NCBI GenBank assembly: GCA_020025955.1
Contig: JAHHRF010000032.1
Coordinates: 1-20,905, forward strand
Length of the DNA stretch: 20,905 nt
Origin: Sutterella sp.
Lineage (GTDB): Bacteria; Pseudomonadota; Gammaproteobacteria; Burkholderiales; Burkholderiaceae_F
Direction: 5' to 3'
Shown here piece after piece: positions 6,606-14,724 of the stretch (positions are counted from its first letter, which is position 1; each line of letters opens with the position of its first letter). A program made the position numbers and the translations under genes. The notes under the pieces are model-generated. The model was given only the letters and a program-made list of their open reading frames with translations. It had not been told where the DNA came from and made no database searches.

Positions 6606-9437
6606 TCACTTCTCCTCTTTACTCGATTGCGCACGACGCTGGGCATCGGCCTTTAAATAGGGTCCGGTGACCGTGCCCGAAGCGCTCGCCAACGCTTTGG
6701 GGGTGCCCGCAAAGAGAATTTCGCCCCCTTCGCCGCCCCCTTCTGGGCCCATGTCCACCACGTAATCCGCACTGCGGATCACATCTAAATTATGCTCAAT
6801 AATCAAGACGGTGTTGCCCTTGGCCATGAGCTGACGCAACACATCGGTTAATTGCGCAATGTCGTGGAAATGAAGCCCCGTGGTGGGCTCGTCCAGGATG
6901 TACAAGGTGTTGCCAGAGTCCGGACGCGCCAATTCAGCGGCCAACTTAATACGTTGGGCTTCGCCCCCGGAGAACGTGGTCGCACTTTGCCCTAAGCGGA
7001 TGTAGCCTAAGCCCACGTCCGCTAAAGCCTTTAGGGGACGATGAATCTTGGGGTAGCCCGCAAATAACGGAATGGCTTCGTCGACCGTTAACTCTAAAAC
7101 GTCAGCAATGTTGAGGCCCTTAAAGAGCACTTCCAGGGTTTCACGGTTGTAGCGACGTCCATGACACTGTTCGCACGGCACGTAGACGTCGGGCAAAAAG
7201 TGCATTTCCATGCGAATCATGCCGTCACCCTGACAGCTCTCACAGCGCCCGCCCTTCACGTTAAAGCTAAAGCGCCCCGCGCCATAGCCACGTTCTCGCG
7301 ACATCTGGGCTTTCGCAAAGACTTCACGAATTTGCGTAAAGACCCCCGTGTAGGTGGCGGGGTTACTGCGTGGCGTACGACCAATGGGGCTTTGATCCAC
7401 CATGATCACCTTGTCAAAGGCGTCTTCGTTGTCTAACGACTCAAAGGGCAAGGCCTGCGTCTCCGCCCGATTTAAGCGTTTCGCTAATTCCGCGTACAGG
7501 GTGTCAATGACGAGCGACGATTTGCCTGAACCCGAAATCCCGGTCACGACCGTCATGAGACCCACAGGCAACGCAAAGTCCACGTTTTTGAGGTTGTGCC
7601 CCGTGCAGCCCTTCAGAGTCACCCACCCTTGCGTAGGACGTTTGGCGCGAGCGGGAATGGGCACGGTTTTCGCACCCGTCAAATACTGACCCGTGAGGCT
7701 TTTTTCGTTAGCCATGATTTCAGCCGGGGTGCCTGCAGCCACGACTTCGCCCCCGTGCTCGCCGGCGCCAGGCCCCATATCCACGACAAAGTCCGCTTGA
7801 CGAATGGCATCTTCGTCATGCTCTACAACAATCAAGGTGTTTCCGAGATCGCGCAAGTGTTTGAGGCTATTTAAGAGACGCTGGTTGTCGCGCTGGTGTA
7901 ACCCGATACTGGGTTCGTCTAAGACGTAGAGAACGCCCGTGAGGCCTGATCCAATTTGGCTCGCCAAACGAATGCGTTGGCTTTCGCCGCCAGAGAGCGA
8001 GTCACTGCGACGACCCAGACTTAAGTACCCGAGCCCGACATCTTCTAAGAAGCGAAGGCGGGCGCCAATTTCTTCCGTGAGCTTTTGCCCCACGGGGGCG
8101 TGCCCTTCGGAGAAAACGAGACTCTCAAGTGTCGCGCGCAATTCCGAGAGGCTTAAGCGATCGAGTTCATCGACCGCCCAATGCTGTTCCCCATCCCCCA
8201 CGTAAACGGAGAGAACGTCCGCGCGTAAACGACGCCCTTCACACACGGGACAAGGCACCTCACTTCTGAATTGTCGAAGGGCTTCACGCAAAGGGGAGTC
8301 GTCCGCTTCGCGATCCCAGACCTCATGCAATTCCGTCATGATCCCGATGAACGGGGGGTGTTGGGCGCGCGTGACGTCACTACCCCAAAGAAGCGCCGTC
8401 TGAACGCTCTCAGGCAGGCTCATCCAGGGGGTATCAATCGTGCCCCCTAAAGCGGTGACGACGGCTTCTAAGCGCTGGAATTTTCGCACCGAACGGGAAT
8501 CCCATCCGTGAATCGCCCCCATGCGAAGGGAGAGCCCGGGGGCCGTCACCACACGGGCGACATCAAATTCGGTTCCGATCCCAGTGCCTTGGCAGGCGGG
8601 ACAACACCCCTTGGGACCGTTAGGCGAAAACATAGCGGGTTCAAGTTTGGGAAGGGTATAGGCGCAATGCGGACACACGTAACGGGTGCTCCCCGTGTAC
8701 GCCATCTCGGAGTCCATTTCGTTAATTAAAACGCGGCCGTTTCCTAATTCCGCACAACGCTCGACACTTTCCGCAATACGGGTGCGCGCAGTCGGTGCGA
8801 CACGCAAGCGGTCCACCACGACATCGACGTCGTGGGGCTGCCCATCGTCCAGACTCATGGGCTCATCCAAGGTCATCACTTCGCCATCAACGCGAAAGCG
8901 AATAAAGCCTTCCGAGAGGGCCTTTTCAAAGTACGGCGTAAAGTTTCCCGTTTGAGCGCGTAAAACTGGTGCGCTCAAAATCACACGCGCACCGTCACTT
9001 AATGTCAAAATTCGGTCAGCGATCGCGGCGACACTCTCCATGGTGAGCGCCTCATGATGCGTCGGGCAGTGCGGAACGCCTACTCGCGCAAACAACAGTC
9101 GCATATAGTCCGTGACTTCGGTCACGGTCCCAACCGTAGAACGCGGATTCGAACTCACCCCTTTTTGGTCAATCGCTATGGCAGGACTCAACCCTTCCAC
9201 GTGATCAACATCAGGGCGTGGCATTAATTCTAAAAATTGTCGAGCATACGAAGAGAGACTTTCGACATAACGACGTTGTCCCTCCGCGTAGAGCGTGTCA
9301 AACGCCAAACTCGATTTACCACTGCCCGAGAGCCCCGTAAAGACAGTCAATTGACCACGCGGGATTGTCAGGCTCACATTCTTTAAATTATGTGTGCGGG
9401 CACGATGAATAATGATGTCTTGCATCCGAATCTTCAT
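6606..9437 (-). CDS. uvrA: Excinuclease ABC subunit A
   Basis: UvrA is the damage-sensing ATPase of nucleotide excision repair; a UvrA dimer loads UvrB at lesions. The 943-residue length is normal. Two ABC modules are complete: Walker A GLSGSGKSS at 35-43 and GISGSGKSS at about 631-639; signatures LSGGESQR at about 480 and FSGGEAQR at about 819; Walker B regions YVLDEPSIGLH and YILDEPTTGLH. The first zinc module (CPHC to CCPAC) lies at about 253-281 and the second (CESC to CEQC) at about 731-755. A second in-frame ATG sits four codons in; alignment with E. coli UvrA does not decide between them. rmlD follows two bases downstream. No LexA-type operator was seen upstream. Confidence 0.97.
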   Translation of the reverse strand: MKIRMQDIIIHRARTHNLKNVSLTIPRGQLTVFTGLSGSGKSSLAFDTLYAEGQRRYVESLSSYARQFLELMPRPDVDHVEGLSPAIAIDQKGVSSNPRSTVGTVTEVTDYMRLLFARVGVPHCPTHHEALTMESVAAIADRILTLSDGARVILSAPVLRAQTGNFTPYFEKALSEGFIRFRVDGEVMTLDEPMSLDDGQPHDVDVVVDRLRVAPTARTRIAESVERCAELGNGRVLINEMDSEMAYTGSTRYVCPHCAYTLPKLEPAMFSPNGPKGCCPACQGTGIGTEFDVARVVTAPGLSLRMGAIHGWDSRSVRKFQRLEAVVTALGGTIDTPWMSLPESVQTALLWGSDVTRAQHPPFIGIMTELHEVWDREADDSPLREALRQFRSEVPCPVCEGRRLRADVLSVYVGDGEQHWAVDELDRLSLSELRATLESLVFSEGHAPVGQKLTEEIGARLRFLEDVGLGYLSLGRRSDSLSGGESQRIRLASQIGSGLTGVLYVLDEPSIGLHQRDNQRLLNSLKHLRDLGNTLIVVEHDEDAIRQADFVVDMGPGAGEHGGEVVAAGTPAEIMANEKSLTGQYLTGAKTVPIPARAKRPTQGWVTLKGCTGHNLKNVDFALPVGLMTVVTGISGSGKSSLVIDTLYAELAKRLNRAETQALPFESLDNEDAFDKVIMVDQSPIGRTPRSNPATYTGVFTQIREVFAKAQMSRERGYGAGRFSFNVKGGRCESCQGDGMIRMEMHFLPDVYVPCEQCHGRRYNRETLEVLFKGLNIADVLELTVDEAIPLFAGYPKIHRPLKALADVGLGYIRLGQSATTFSGGEAQRIKLAAELARPDSGNTLYILDEPTTGLHFHDIAQLTDVLRQLMAKGNTVLIIEHNLDVIRSADYVVDMGPEGGGEGGEILFAGTPKALASASGTVTGPYLKADAQRRAQSSKEEK
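6612..6616 (-). promoter_or_regulatory. Shine-Dalgarno deciding the rmlD start
   Basis: On the minus strand AGGAG lies inside the end of uvrA, eight bases before the ATG at 6603 but only two before the GTG at 6609. This spacing favours the ATG. Confidence 0.6.
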
Positions 9438-9463
9438 TCTCTTAAGGGAAACGCCAATCTTTC

Positions 9464-9492
9464 AATATAGACTTTTTAGCGTGACTTGAAAA
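9464..9492 (-). promoter_or_regulatory. Candidate sigma-70 promoter of uvrA
   Basis: On the minus strand TTTTCA (9492-9487, 4/6 to consensus) and TATATT (9469-9464, 5/6) are separated by exactly 17 bases. Predicted transcription would begin about 20 bases before the uvrA ATG. Found by eye only. Confidence 0.4.
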
Positions 9493-9531
9493 CCCAAAAC
9501 CCCTTTGACCCTCTCAATAGGTTGACCCCTC

Positions 9532-10746
9532 ATGGCCGACGCCCCAACCAACAATAAAATTCAAATGACGTCGCAAGAGCGCCGCTCGAGCATTTCGCTC
9601 GCGAGCATTTATGCCTTGCGCATGTTCGGGCTTTTCTTAATCCTTCCCGTCTTTGCGGTCTACGCCAAAGCGCTCCCCGGGGGCGACAATGCCTTTTTCG
9701 TGGGGCTCACGATTGGGATTTATGGCTTAACGCAGAGTCTCTGCCAGATCCCGTTTGGGATGGCGAGCGACCGTTTCGGTCGCAAAAAAGTGATTCTTGT
9801 GGGTTTAGCCATCTTTGCCTTGGGGAGTTTTATTGCCGCGACCTCGGGTACGCTCTGGGGCGTGATGTTAGGGCGCGCCCTTCAAGGGGCGGGGGCCATT
9901 TCTGCAGCCATCTCGGCCTTAATTGCCGATAGCGTCCGTGAAGAGGTGTTGACGCGCTCCATGGGGATGGTGGGCGCCTCCATTGGCTTAACCTTTGCCT
10001 TAAGTTTGGTGGTGGCACCGCCCTTGACGCACCAATTTGGGGTGCACGGTCTTTTCGCCTTGACGGGCTTTTTAGCCCTCGTTGCCATGGGGGTGATTCG
10101 CTTTATTGTGCCCAACCCCAAAAACCACTGGATCGCCATTGGCACGCAACCGCGCCCGGCGATTCGCGCGCTCTTAGCCGACCGCCAATTGATGCGCTTA
10201 AACCTGGGGATCTTCACGTTGCACGCCACGCAGATGGCGCTCTTTATGGTGGTACCAGGGCGCTTGGTGTCGATGGGATTGCCCGTGGAAGAGCACTGGA
10301 CGATTTATCTTCCCGCCGTTTTGATTGGCTTTGCCTTAATGGTAAAACCCATTATCTGGGCGGAGCGTCAACGTAAGACCGTGAAACTCATGCAGATTTC
10401 GGCTGGGATCCTGGTGCTGACCTTCTTCCTCTTTACCTACTTGATGCATTCGATCTGGGAAATTGCGTTCTTATTGGGGCTCTTTTTCTTAGGCTTTAAT
10501 TTGCTGGAAGCCACCCTCCCGAGTCTCACTTCGCGCAGTGCACCGATCGCGGCCAAAGGCACCGCACTGGGAATTTACAACACCACGCAAAGCTTGGGGC
10601 TCTTCACGGGCGGCGCGGTCGGGGGTTTGCTCTCACAGCATTTTCCTGCAGAAAGCGTATTTTTTGTCGCGGGCTTTGCTATGCTTACGTGGCTCGCCGT
10701 TGCTCGTGGATTGCACGAAGCCCGTCCCGCAAGTGTCACCAAGTGA
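9532..10746 (+). CDS. MFS transporter, YajR-like, without the C-terminal soluble domain
   Basis: This is a 404-residue inner-membrane major facilitator transporter. Motif A, GMASDRFGRKK, lies at 76-86 between the second and third membrane segments. The N-terminal half resembles E. coli YajR: MTxxERR before the first helix, LRMFGLFLILPVFAVY, and GIYGLTQSLCQIPFG. E. coli YajR is about 454 residues and carries a C-terminal ferredoxin-like domain; this protein ends shortly after the last predicted helix and lacks it. The substrate is unknown; proton-coupled export of drugs or metabolites is the family expectation. ATG 9532 is used; an in-frame ATG at 9565 (MTSQERR) is possible. It stands between divergent uvrA and downstream ssb, an arrangement I recall from other Burkholderiales. 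Confidence 0.88.
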   Translation: MADAPTNNKIQMTSQERRSSISLASIYALRMFGLFLILPVFAVYAKALPGGDNAFFVGLTIGIYGLTQSLCQIPFGMASDRFGRKKVILVGLAIFALGSFIAATSGTLWGVMLGRALQGAGAISAAISALIADSVREEVLTRSMGMVGASIGLTFALSLVVAPPLTHQFGVHGLFALTGFLALVAMGVIRFIVPNPKNHWIAIGTQPRPAIRALLADRQLMRLNLGIFTLHATQMALFMVVPGRLVSMGLPVEEHWTIYLPAVLIGFALMVKPIIWAERQRKTVKLMQISAGILVLTFFLFTYLMHSIWEIAFLLGLFFLGFNLLEATLPSLTSRSAPIAAKGTALGIYNTTQSLGLFTGGAVGGLLSQHFPAESVFFVAGFAMLTWLAVARGLHEARPASVTK

Positions 10747-10798
10747 CGCAGGCATCGAGTATTGTTAGTACATCTTCAATCGTTTATAGAGATAAGCC

Positions 10799-11281
10799 AT
10801 GGCTTCCATCAATAAAGTTATTTTGGTCGGTAACCTCGGGCGCGATCCCGAAACCCGTGAAATCGGCGACAACTCCGTTTTAACCAGCATGAGCTTGGCG
10901 ACGACCCGTCGTTACAAGAACCGTGATGGCGAAAACGTCGACGAAACGGAATGGCATCGTATTGTGTTCTTTGGTCGCACCGCTGAAATCGCGCGTGACT
11001 TCCTCAAGAAGGGCTCCCAAGCCTATGTCGAAGGTCGCCTTCGCACCCGCCGTTATCAAGACAAGGACGGTATCGAACGTTATGTCACGGAAATCGTCGG
11101 TGAAACGCTCCAGTTATTGGACCGCCGTAACGCTGACCAGCAGTCCGTGAGCGACGGGTTCACCAGCGCCCCGCGCGCTCGTACCCAGCCCGCTTCCCGC
11201 CCCCAGGCGCCTCAGCAGCCGGCCGCTCCGGCCCCTGCCGCCCAGGGTATTGACGGGATCGAAGAAGACATTCCGTTCTAA
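10799..11281 (+). CDS. ssb: Single-stranded DNA-binding protein
   Basis: SSB coats single-stranded DNA during replication, recombination and repair. The 160-residue protein has an N-terminal OB fold (about 1-110) opening with INKVILVGNLGRDPE and containing TEWHRIVFFGRTAE and YVEGRLRTRRYQDKDG. A low-complexity Pro/Ala/Gln linker follows, and the acidic tail ends in DIPF, the docking tip for partner proteins. ATG at 10799 is the only sensible start and gives the family N-terminus. It lies 52 bases after the MFS gene and is followed by a small hairpin over the stop and then by a strong terminator. SSB and the divergent uvrA nearby are both DNA-repair genes. Confidence 0.97.
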   Translation: MASINKVILVGNLGRDPETREIGDNSVLTSMSLATTRRYKNRDGENVDETEWHRIVFFGRTAEIARDFLKKGSQAYVEGRLRTRRYQDKDGIERYVTEIVGETLQLLDRRNADQQSVSDGFTSAPRARTQPASRPQAPQQPAAPAPAAQGIDGIEEDIPF

Positions 11282-11300
11282 TGAGCTAAGCTCATAAGAA
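11276..11300 (+). repeat. Inverted repeat spanning the ssb stop codon
   Basis: TTCTAATGAGC (11276-11286) and GCTCATAAGAA (11290-11300) form an 11-base inverted repeat with one mismatch and a TAA loop. The ssb stop codon (11279-11281) lies in the left arm. It precedes the main terminator by only a few bases. Confidence 0.5.
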
Positions 11301-11306
11301 ATAAGA

Positions 11307-11350
11307 AAAAGCGCCGTTCGGGCCTAAAACCGAATCGGCGCTTTTCTTTT
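11307..11350. terminator. Two-way rho-independent terminator between ssb and the macB-like gene
   Basis: AAAAGCGCCGTTCGG pairs with CCGAATCGGCGCTTTT (one bulged T) around an eight-base loop. A TTTTCTTTT tail follows on plus, and TTTTTC follows on minus, so it can stop both convergent transcripts. Confidence 0.9.
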
Positions 11351-11364
11351 GTCTTGTGGCGGGT

Positions 11365-12573
11365 TTACTCGTGGCGCACAGCCTCAATCGGATCGAGCTT
11401 AGCGGCTCGACGCGCGGGGAAGTAGCCAAAGACCACCCCTGTGAGCGCCGCCACCGAGAAGCTCAAGATGTTAATCCCGGGGTCAAAGATAAACTTCACG
11501 CCCATCACGTCCGCCAAGAGGATCGAGAGCCCTAAGGCGAGCAGCAGCCCCAGAATGCCCCCAAGAATCCCCAAAACCAGGGACTCAATCAAGAATTGCA
11601 TCATCACGTCGCGGGCTCTCGCGCCAATTGCCAAGCGAATCCCAATCTCGCGGGTGCGTTCCGTCACGGACACCAGCATGATGTTCATGATGCCAATGCC
11701 CCCTACGACCAAACTCACAGCCGCCACAGCGCCCAGCAACGCCGTCATGATGGCGGTCGTGGACGAAACCTTCTGGGCAATTTCCGCCGTATCGAGAATG
11801 GAGAAGTTGTTGTCTTCATCGCGCCCCAGGCCTCGACGCTCACGCATGAGGTTCGTGACCGCGGTCTTCAAGTATTCGCGGTCACTCTCAGGGTTAATGG
11901 AGAGCAAAATGGCGTTCACACGGTTGGAGCCCAACACACGACGCTGTACGGTCTTCATGGGAAGCACCAACAAGTCATCCTGGTCACCGCCCATCGCGGC
12001 CGTGCCCTTCCCTTCCAAGAGCCCCACAACGCGGCACCCGAAGCCATTGATGTGCACGAATTTCCCGATCACGGGAACGTTTTCCCCAAAGAGTTCACGC
12101 TGAATGGTTTTCCCAATCACGCAGACGGCGCTCCCGGCGCTGAGTTCCCCCACGTCAAAGGCGCGACCAATTTCAAAATTGCGGTTTTCAATTTCAAAGT
12201 AAAGGTTATTAGTACCAATCACCTTGGTCTGCCAGTTGCGACCGTCCGCCACGGCCGTCAGATTTTTGGTCGCTTGCGGGGCCACATCGAGTACGCCCGC
12301 AATTTGCTGGCGAAGCATGTCCGCGTCTTCCGACTTAAAGGCGACGCCCCCCAGCTTTTGCCCCGGTCCAATACGAAGCCCGGGACGCAACACCAACTGA
12401 TTGTTCCCGATGGATTCAATCTGTTCGCGCACCGAGAGCGTCACGCCGTTACCCACCGTAATCATGGTGATCACGCTCGAAACCCCAATCACCACCCCTA
12501 ATACCGTGAGGAGGCTACGCATGGGATTGCGCAAAATCTGTCGAATGGCCAAATAAAATGCGTTTCCGATCAT
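11365..12573 (-). CDS. macB: ABC transporter permease, MacB/FtsX type
   Basis: This 402-residue inner-membrane protein has the MacB layout: one N-terminal membrane helix (about 20-42, after RNPMRSLLTVLGVVIGV), a large periplasmic domain (about 45-275), then the FtsX permease core with three helices in the last 130 residues. GGIGIMNIMLVSVTERTREIGIR and the ending PARRAAKLDPIEAVRHE are diagnostic of this family. Unlike E. coli MacB, the ATPase is a separate gene. ATG at 12573 overlaps the ATPase stop by 4 bases (ATGA). In MacAB-TolC-like systems such a permease drives export of macrolides, lipopeptides or toxins by a mechanical cycle; the substrate here is unknown. No TolC gene is present in the window. 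Confidence 0.9.
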   Translation of the reverse strand: MIGNAFYLAIRQILRNPMRSLLTVLGVVIGVSSVITMITVGNGVTLSVREQIESIGNNQLVLRPGLRIGPGQKLGGVAFKSEDADMLRQQIAGVLDVAPQATKNLTAVADGRNWQTKVIGTNNLYFEIENRNFEIGRAFDVGELSAGSAVCVIGKTIQRELFGENVPVIGKFVHINGFGCRVVGLLEGKGTAAMGGDQDDLLVLPMKTVQRRVLGSNRVNAILLSINPESDREYLKTAVTNLMRERRGLGRDEDNNFSILDTAEIAQKVSSTTAIMTALLGAVAAVSLVVGGIGIMNIMLVSVTERTREIGIRLAIGARARDVMMQFLIESLVLGILGGILGLLLALGLSILLADVMGVKFIFDPGINILSFSVAALTGVVFGYFPARRAAKLDPIEAVRHE

Positions 12574-13286
12574 GCCCCGGCCTCCACGCGTTTGTCCGCA
12601 ATGAGGCGCCCGTCCTTAAAGACGAGGTGGCGCTTGGCGTAGAGGGCCATATCGGGCTCATGGGTGACCAAGATCACCGTGATGCCTTCTTTGGCATTTA
12701 AGTCTTGGAGGAGTTCCATAATTTCGACACTGCGCTCACTGTCCAAGCTCCCTGTGGGCTCGTCGGCGAGAAGCACCTCGGGGCGCGTCACCATGGCGCG
12801 GGCAATGGCAACACGCTGCTGCTGACCGCCCGAAAGTTCCGCTGGGGTGTGTTGCGCCCAGGGGGCCAAGCCCACACGCTCTAAGGCTTCAAGCGCTCGC
12901 GTTTGACGTTCTTCACGAGGCACCCCTTGGTAAATCAAAGGGAGTTCCACGTTTTCCAAGGCGCTCGTTCGAGGGAGCAAGTTAAAGCCCTGAAATACGA
13001 ACCCCAAGGCATGACGGCGAAGTAGCGATCGCTGATCCGCGTCCAAGGTTTCCACGGCCACATTGCTGAAGCGATAGTGGCCACTCGTGGGACGATCCAA
13101 GGTCCCAATGATATTCATCGTGGTGGATTTACCCGAGCCCGAAGCCCCCATGATGGCGACGAATTCCCCGCGGTCAATCGAAAAGGAAATCCCCTTCAAG
13201 GCTTCAAAGCGAGCACTCCCCGTGCCAAAGACTTTGTGCACGTCCCTAAATTCAATTAAGGGCGCGGCTTCTGGTTTGGTTGACAT
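12570..13286 (-). CDS. ABC transporter ATPase, MacB/LolD type
   Basis: This 238-residue cytoplasmic ATPase powers the MacB-like permease next to it. Walker A GASGSGKST is at 47-55, the Q-loop at FVFQGFNLLP (96-105), the signature LSGGQQQR at 151-158, Walker B with Asp175-Glu176 in LLADEPTGSLDS, and the switch His209 in LVTHEPD. This is the MacB/LolD/FtsE subfamily. The ATG at 13284-13286 is preceded by AAGGG, which overlaps the stop codon region of the adaptor gene 12 bases upstream; the permease follows with a 4-base overlap. LolD of lipoprotein export is the closest alternative, but the adaptor gene in the same operon favours a MacAB-type efflux pump. Confidence 0.9.
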   Translation of the reverse strand: MSTKPEAAPLIEFRDVHKVFGTGSARFEALKGISFSIDRGEFVAIMGASGSGKSTTMNIIGTLDRPTSGHYRFSNVAVETLDADQRSLLRRHALGFVFQGFNLLPRTSALENVELPLIYQGVPREERQTRALEALERVGLAPWAQHTPAELSGGQQQRVAIARAMVTRPEVLLADEPTGSLDSERSVEIMELLQDLNAKEGITVILVTHEPDMALYAKRHLVFKDGRLIADKRVEAGA

Positions 13287-13298
13287 GACGCGTGACCC

Positions 13299-14564
13299 TT
13301 ACTTTTTCGCCTTCTTACGATCCACGATGACCTGGTCACCCACCTTCAATTCGTCCGAGCGAATCGCGGTCTGCACCCCGTCATTGAGGCCCGTGATGAC
13401 TTCAATCTGGTGCGGCTCCCCGTCACGCATCACGTAAAGCGTACGGTGACGCTCCCCGTGCACGGCCGTTTCCGTACGGTGCTTTTCCACCACCTGACGG
13501 TGCGGGGGACCCGCGGTAACCTTCGGCTTATTCGCGGTTTCGTCCTTGATTTCAAAGCGAAACGCGCTATTGGGAACGAGCATCACATCATCGGCGTGAC
13601 CCGTGGCGATCGTGGTTGACGCCGTCATCCCAGGACGCAACTTTAAGTTGGGGTTTTTCACGCGTAAGTAAGCGGTGTAGGTCACGACGTTCGCGGTACG
13701 GGTCGACCCATAGGCCACCTTAACGAGTTCTGCGGGGAAGGTTTCATTCGGGAAGGCGCTCACGGTAAAGTAGGTCGCCTGGCCCGGTTTCACCACCCCG
13801 ATATCGGCTTCGTCCACGTGAACGGTTAATTCGAGTTCCGAGAGGTCACTTCCTAATTCCAGGAGTTCGACCGCTTGCAAGCTCGCGGCCACGGCGTAGC
13901 CGGGCTCCACACTGCGCGCTAACACAACGCCATCAATGGGCGAGCGAATCAAGGTTTTATCCAAGTCCGTTTCCGCCATGGTCAAGGCCGCCTTGGCGTC
14001 TTCAACCGCGGCTTTGGCGACTAAAACGCCGGCTTTAGCGCTCGCTAACGTGGCGGCCTGTGCATCCATATCGGCCTGCGCGGGCAACTGACCCCCAGAG
14101 CGACGACGAATGTTTTCCATTCGCGTCCACCCGAGCTCGGCTTCGTTTTCCCGAGCGAGGGCTTCGGCGACGCGAGCCTCCGCCCCCGTCAAAGTTGCCC
14201 GGGCGCGGGCAACGCGCCCTTGGGCGTTGGCGCGATCCAATTCAATTAAGACTTGACCCTTTTTGACGGCGTCGTTCACATCGACGGCGACGCGCTCAAC
14301 GATGCCCGACAAGGACGAGCCCAAACTCACAACGCGCTCAGGCATCAAGGTGCCGTCCGCGGTGACATTCACATCAATGGGACCGCGCGTAACCGAGGCG
14401 GTAATGTAGGTGTGCTTCGCTTCGTTTTTGGGACGCAACGCCCAAACGGCAACGCCCACCAGGGCCACCCCCACTAAGACCCAACCCCAGCGTTGCGATC
14501 GACTTTTGGTTTTCGATTGCGCCAAGAGGTTGGCTAAAGAGCGTTCTTCGGTGGGTTCGGTCAT
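13299..14564 (-). CDS. macA: MacA-like periplasmic adaptor (HlyD/RND family)
   Basis: This 421-residue protein would bridge the MacB-like permease to an outer-membrane channel. One N-terminal membrane helix lies at about 26-43. It is followed by a first lipoyl half-domain (GTLMPERVVSLGSSLSGIVE at about 72-91), a long Ala/Glu-rich coiled-coil hairpin (about 110-200), the second lipoyl half (LIRSPIDGVVLARSVEPGYAV), and beta-barrel and membrane-proximal domains. The ATG at 14562-14564 is chosen because GGAGA lies seven bases upstream; an upstream in-frame extension of 31 codons would encode an unlikely Cys/Pro-rich head. It is the first gene of the adaptor-ATPase-permease operon, divergent from a response regulator. 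A short His/Lys-rich insertion near residues 340-370 precedes the last domain. Confidence 0.9.
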   Translation of the reverse strand: MTEPTEERSLANLLAQSKTKSRSQRWGWVLVGVALVGVAVWALRPKNEAKHTYITASVTRGPIDVNVTADGTLMPERVVSLGSSLSGIVERVAVDVNDAVKKGQVLIELDRANAQGRVARARATLTGAEARVAEALARENEAELGWTRMENIRRRSGGQLPAQADMDAQAATLASAKAGVLVAKAAVEDAKAALTMAETDLDKTLIRSPIDGVVLARSVEPGYAVAASLQAVELLELGSDLSELELTVHVDEADIGVVKPGQATYFTVSAFPNETFPAELVKVAYGSTRTANVVTYTAYLRVKNPNLKLRPGMTASTTIATGHADDVMLVPNSAFRFEIKDETANKPKVTAGPPHRQVVEKHRTETAVHGERHRTLYVMRDGEPHQIEVITGLNDGVQTAIRSDELKVGDQVIVDRKKAKK

Positions 14565-14570
14565 GAGGGG

Positions 14571-14575
14571 TCTCC
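14571..14575 (-). promoter_or_regulatory. Shine-Dalgarno of the macA-like gene
   Basis: GGAGA on the minus strand, six to seven bases before the ATG at 14564. It excludes the longer reading frame that would open at 14657. Confidence 0.55.
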
Positions 14576-14667
14576 GTTTTGGGTGGTTGAGCGAAAGGGG
14601 TGTGCCTATTATTTCAAATCCCCCTTGCTGATGCCCGCAAAACAGGCATGGGCACACTTAGGGGTTT

Positions 14668-14697
14668 TTGTTAAGATAACCGCTAGTGTTGTTATAT
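14668..14697. promoter_or_regulatory. Candidate operator between macA and the regulator
   Basis: TTGTTA occurs twice (14668-14673 and 14689-14694) with a 21-base period, about two helical turns. An imperfect inverted repeat, AGATAAC (14674-14680) and GTTATAT (14691-14697), overlaps it. OmpR/PhoB-class regulators usually bind direct repeats. The site lies between divergent starts. Confidence 0.3.
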
Positions 14698-14724
14698 GTC
14701 ACAAAAACTTCCCCCTCACCTGTC

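Noticed and set aside
10762..10790. TTGTTA-N17-TATAGA as an ssb promoter
   Set aside because: The hexamers fit at 4/6 each, but transcription would start about two bases before the ssb ATG, leaving essentially no leader for a gene that should be strongly translated.
11596..12501. Long open frame (301 codons) on the plus strand
   Set aside because: It lies opposite the macB-like permease, is His/Asn-rich without any family motif, and is explained by the codon bias of the real gene.
14565..14657. N-terminal extension of the macA-like protein
   Set aside because: The extra residues are Cys/Pro-rich and would displace the membrane anchor; GGAGA points to the ATG at 14564.
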